Assembly (NCBI RefSeq): GCF_003369915.1
Contig: NC_046675.1
Coordinates: 6,200,001-6,264,000, forward strand
Source: Drosophila miranda
Taxonomy: Eukaryota > Arthropoda > Insecta > Diptera > Drosophilidae
Length of the DNA stretch: 64,000 nt
Reading direction: 5' to 3'
This document shows positions 62,541 through 64,000 of this stretch, piece by piece (positions within the stretch are counted from its first letter, which is position 1; the number at the start of each line of letters is the position of its first letter). A model generated the notes under the pieces. That model ran no database searches and was not told the origin of the DNA. It saw only the letters and a program-made list of their open reading frames with translations. The translations under genes were made by a program, and so were the position numbers.

Positions 62541-62972
62541 TAGAGCTTTAATCTGTCTGTGTGCTGTAGTAGTACTAGTAGTAGTTGTAGTAGATTTGTG
62601 TGCCTATTTATATTATTTAATTTGTATATTTTCGAATTTGTAAATACATATGTATATGCTTTAGCTCCTCATATACTCATACAACAATTGTAAATACTTT
62701 TTACTATTGGGATCCAAATATATTTGTATTCTAATAGCTCGTAATGATTGTATTTATAGAACAAATCGCTCGTACGGGAGAGTGACAAGACGTGTGTCGG
62801 TATATGCACTAAGACCAGTGGGTTTTATAATGCGTAAACTGTGCCAATGTCCAAAAAGATTCCAGTATTAAACAAAAATTCAAATTTAACGTTTTTTTTT
62901 GACTGCATAGCTCAATGGGGATCACTTCAAATGTAAATTGAATGTAATGTAAGAACATCGACTTTGAAAAAA

Positions 62973-63016
62973 CATCGATATCTGCAATGTATATCCAAAC
63001 ATCGATGACATCGATA
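62973..63016 (+). promoter_or_regulatory. Cluster of DRE-like boxes
   Basis: Three CATCGAT(A/G) motifs (62973-62980, 63000-63007, 63009-63016) lie within 80 bp upstream of the ATG at 63051. TATCGATA-type boxes bind DREF and mark many fly housekeeping and proliferation promoters. Here the first base varies, so these are variants of the consensus. A related TACTTATCGACTG lies near the right edge. Confidence 0.55.
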
Positions 63017-63050
63017 ACATGCAGCTCTAGTTTGGTTTATAACTTACAAA

Positions 63051-63865
63051 ATGTCGCAGAAACGATCATCGGTCACCATGTCTCTGGAAAAGTAAGATAA
63101 ACGTATTTGTGCAATGCCCTCGTATATAGTTGAATGTTTTGCCAGAAATGCTTGCGGTGTTGCCCGCACAAGCAGCCAAACGCTTATAAAGTTTGTGCAA
63201 GACAACGATGGCTTATCCACAAACGGATCCCAATTGATAAGCTCCAGCACCGTTTCTCAAGCGACTTACGCCTGGACCCCTGTATTGGAAGTGGCAGCCG
63301 TTGCACAGCAGTATGAGGAATCTGTGATCACTGGCGGGGGACAAAATATGAACAACAACGTAGTATTTTATAACCAAAGCGGACATATGGTTAACACAAT
63401 GGCTGATGTTTATGCATCAAGCAACATAAACTACGGCGGCTTGGCGCACGTGCCACAGACCATTCAAACTTATAGTGTCGCAGCAGCCAACGATATACAG
63501 GACGAATATTTTCACAATGGCGGATATAATATCAATAATAGTGGTGTACACTATAACCAAAATGGACAACACGCTAGCCGCAATAGCGATGTTTTCGGAT
63601 CAGGAATCATAAGCTCGGGCGGTGTGCCGCACGTGCCCGTCCTTCCGGTCGCATATTTTCGCAATGGCGGACAACAAGTTAACAATGGCGGAAACTTGGC
63701 CGCAAATTGTGTCAACCAAAATAATAATGTGATGCAGCAGAACGCCTGCTGTTCGACTATTCCTGCTACTGTGGAAGGAGCAGGAGCACCCAATGCCGTA
63801 TCGGTGACTGGCAAGTCCTTAATATACGTTGGACAAAATCGTGCCCCAATGGCTGTTTATAAGCG
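63051..63865 (+). CDS. Unrecognised Asn/Gly-rich repeat protein, 3' partial
   Basis: I do not recognise this gene. Exon 1 is 63051-63091 (MSQKRSSVTMSLE plus two bases). A 54-bp intron follows, and exon 2 is 63146-63865, ending at a good donor (AAGCG/gtgagc), so the gene continues past the window. The frame stays open for all 720 nt of exon 2. Residues about 65-185 contain two copies of a 61-residue unit: GGG or NGG, then N-rich, YNQ(S/N)GxH, DV(Y/F), GG(L/V)xHVP, with YNQ at 89 and 150 and HVP at 115 and 176. A third, truncated copy starts near 187. There is no signal peptide, membrane segment or catalytic motif. The composition suggests a disordered, possibly prion-like protein. The DRE-type promoter suggests broad or germline expression. 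Confidence 0.7.
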
Positions 63866-64000
63866 GTGAGCATTTTTCACACACACACAAACACATATTT
63901 AGTTTAGTTTAAAAAAACGCTCACATTTCGATGAACCGATAACGGTACTTATCGACTGTGAGCGCGTTCCGCAGGCATAATTTTCATACCCTAGAGAAAA
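63866..64000. other. Right edge, intron of the repeat-protein gene
   Basis: Contains a CA run and an imperfect hairpin: CGCTCACA at about 63919 pairs with TGTGAGCG at about 63957, with a nested CGATAA...TTATCG. The last 30 bp (ATACCCTAGAGAAAA) resemble sequence common near fly transposon ends, too short to assign. Confidence 0.4.

Overview
The window is Drosophila nuclear DNA. It has short phased introns of 54-69 bp, dense CA/GA/CT microsatellites, TATCGATA-type promoter boxes, and proteins that are recognisably fly orthologues: Syncrip, Fancd2, Erg28, an MCFD2-like EF-hand protein, Salvador and Cystinosin. From memory of the D. melanogaster map, Syp and the Fancd2/CG17270/CG17271 cluster lie near 92F, while sav and cystinosin lie near 94D. 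Their adjacency here suggests a species outside the melanogaster subgroup, for example the obscura group. This is inference.

Layout. 1-3187: no gene recognised. 3188-4940 (-): a five-exon TAK1-like kinase with a C-terminal tail of 11-residue repeats. About 4960-5266 (+): a divergent promoter and a small coding first exon. 5267-21900: about 17 kb without recognisable protein genes, with several transcribed-looking leader blocks that end in good splice donors; I read these as alternative Syp promoters. 22115-38721 (+): Syp, encoding an hnRNP Q/R-type RNA-binding protein, followed by a long 3' UTR to about 43120. 44084-49304 (-): Fancd2 in 14 exons. 50387-51092 (-): Erg28. 51897-52212: a short element with Transib-like ends. 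52506-54634 (-): MCFD2-like gene with two alternative last exons. 55786-57687 (+): salvador. 59401-62540 (+): cystinosin with two noncoding leader exons. 63051 to the right edge (+): an unrecognised Asn/Gly-rich repeat protein behind a DRE-type promoter.

The genes do not form one pathway. Syp is a post-transcriptional regulator. Fancd2 serves DNA crosslink repair. Erg28 is an ER scaffold of sterol-enzyme families. The MCFD2-like protein is an ER cargo-receptor partner. Sav is a Hippo scaffold. Cystinosin is a lysosomal cystine transporter.

The most unusual signals concern splicing. In Syp, two equal-length (136 nt) alternative exons each carry the RRM1/RRM2 junction. Joining both directly gives an immediate stop. 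Between them sits an unannotated exon-like segment whose donor is bracketed by a 16-bp inverted repeat. Syp also has an alternative Lys/His/Ser-rich tail. The MCFD2-like gene swaps its second EF-hand through alternative 3' exons. Exon coordinates were worked out by hand and may be off by a base in places.
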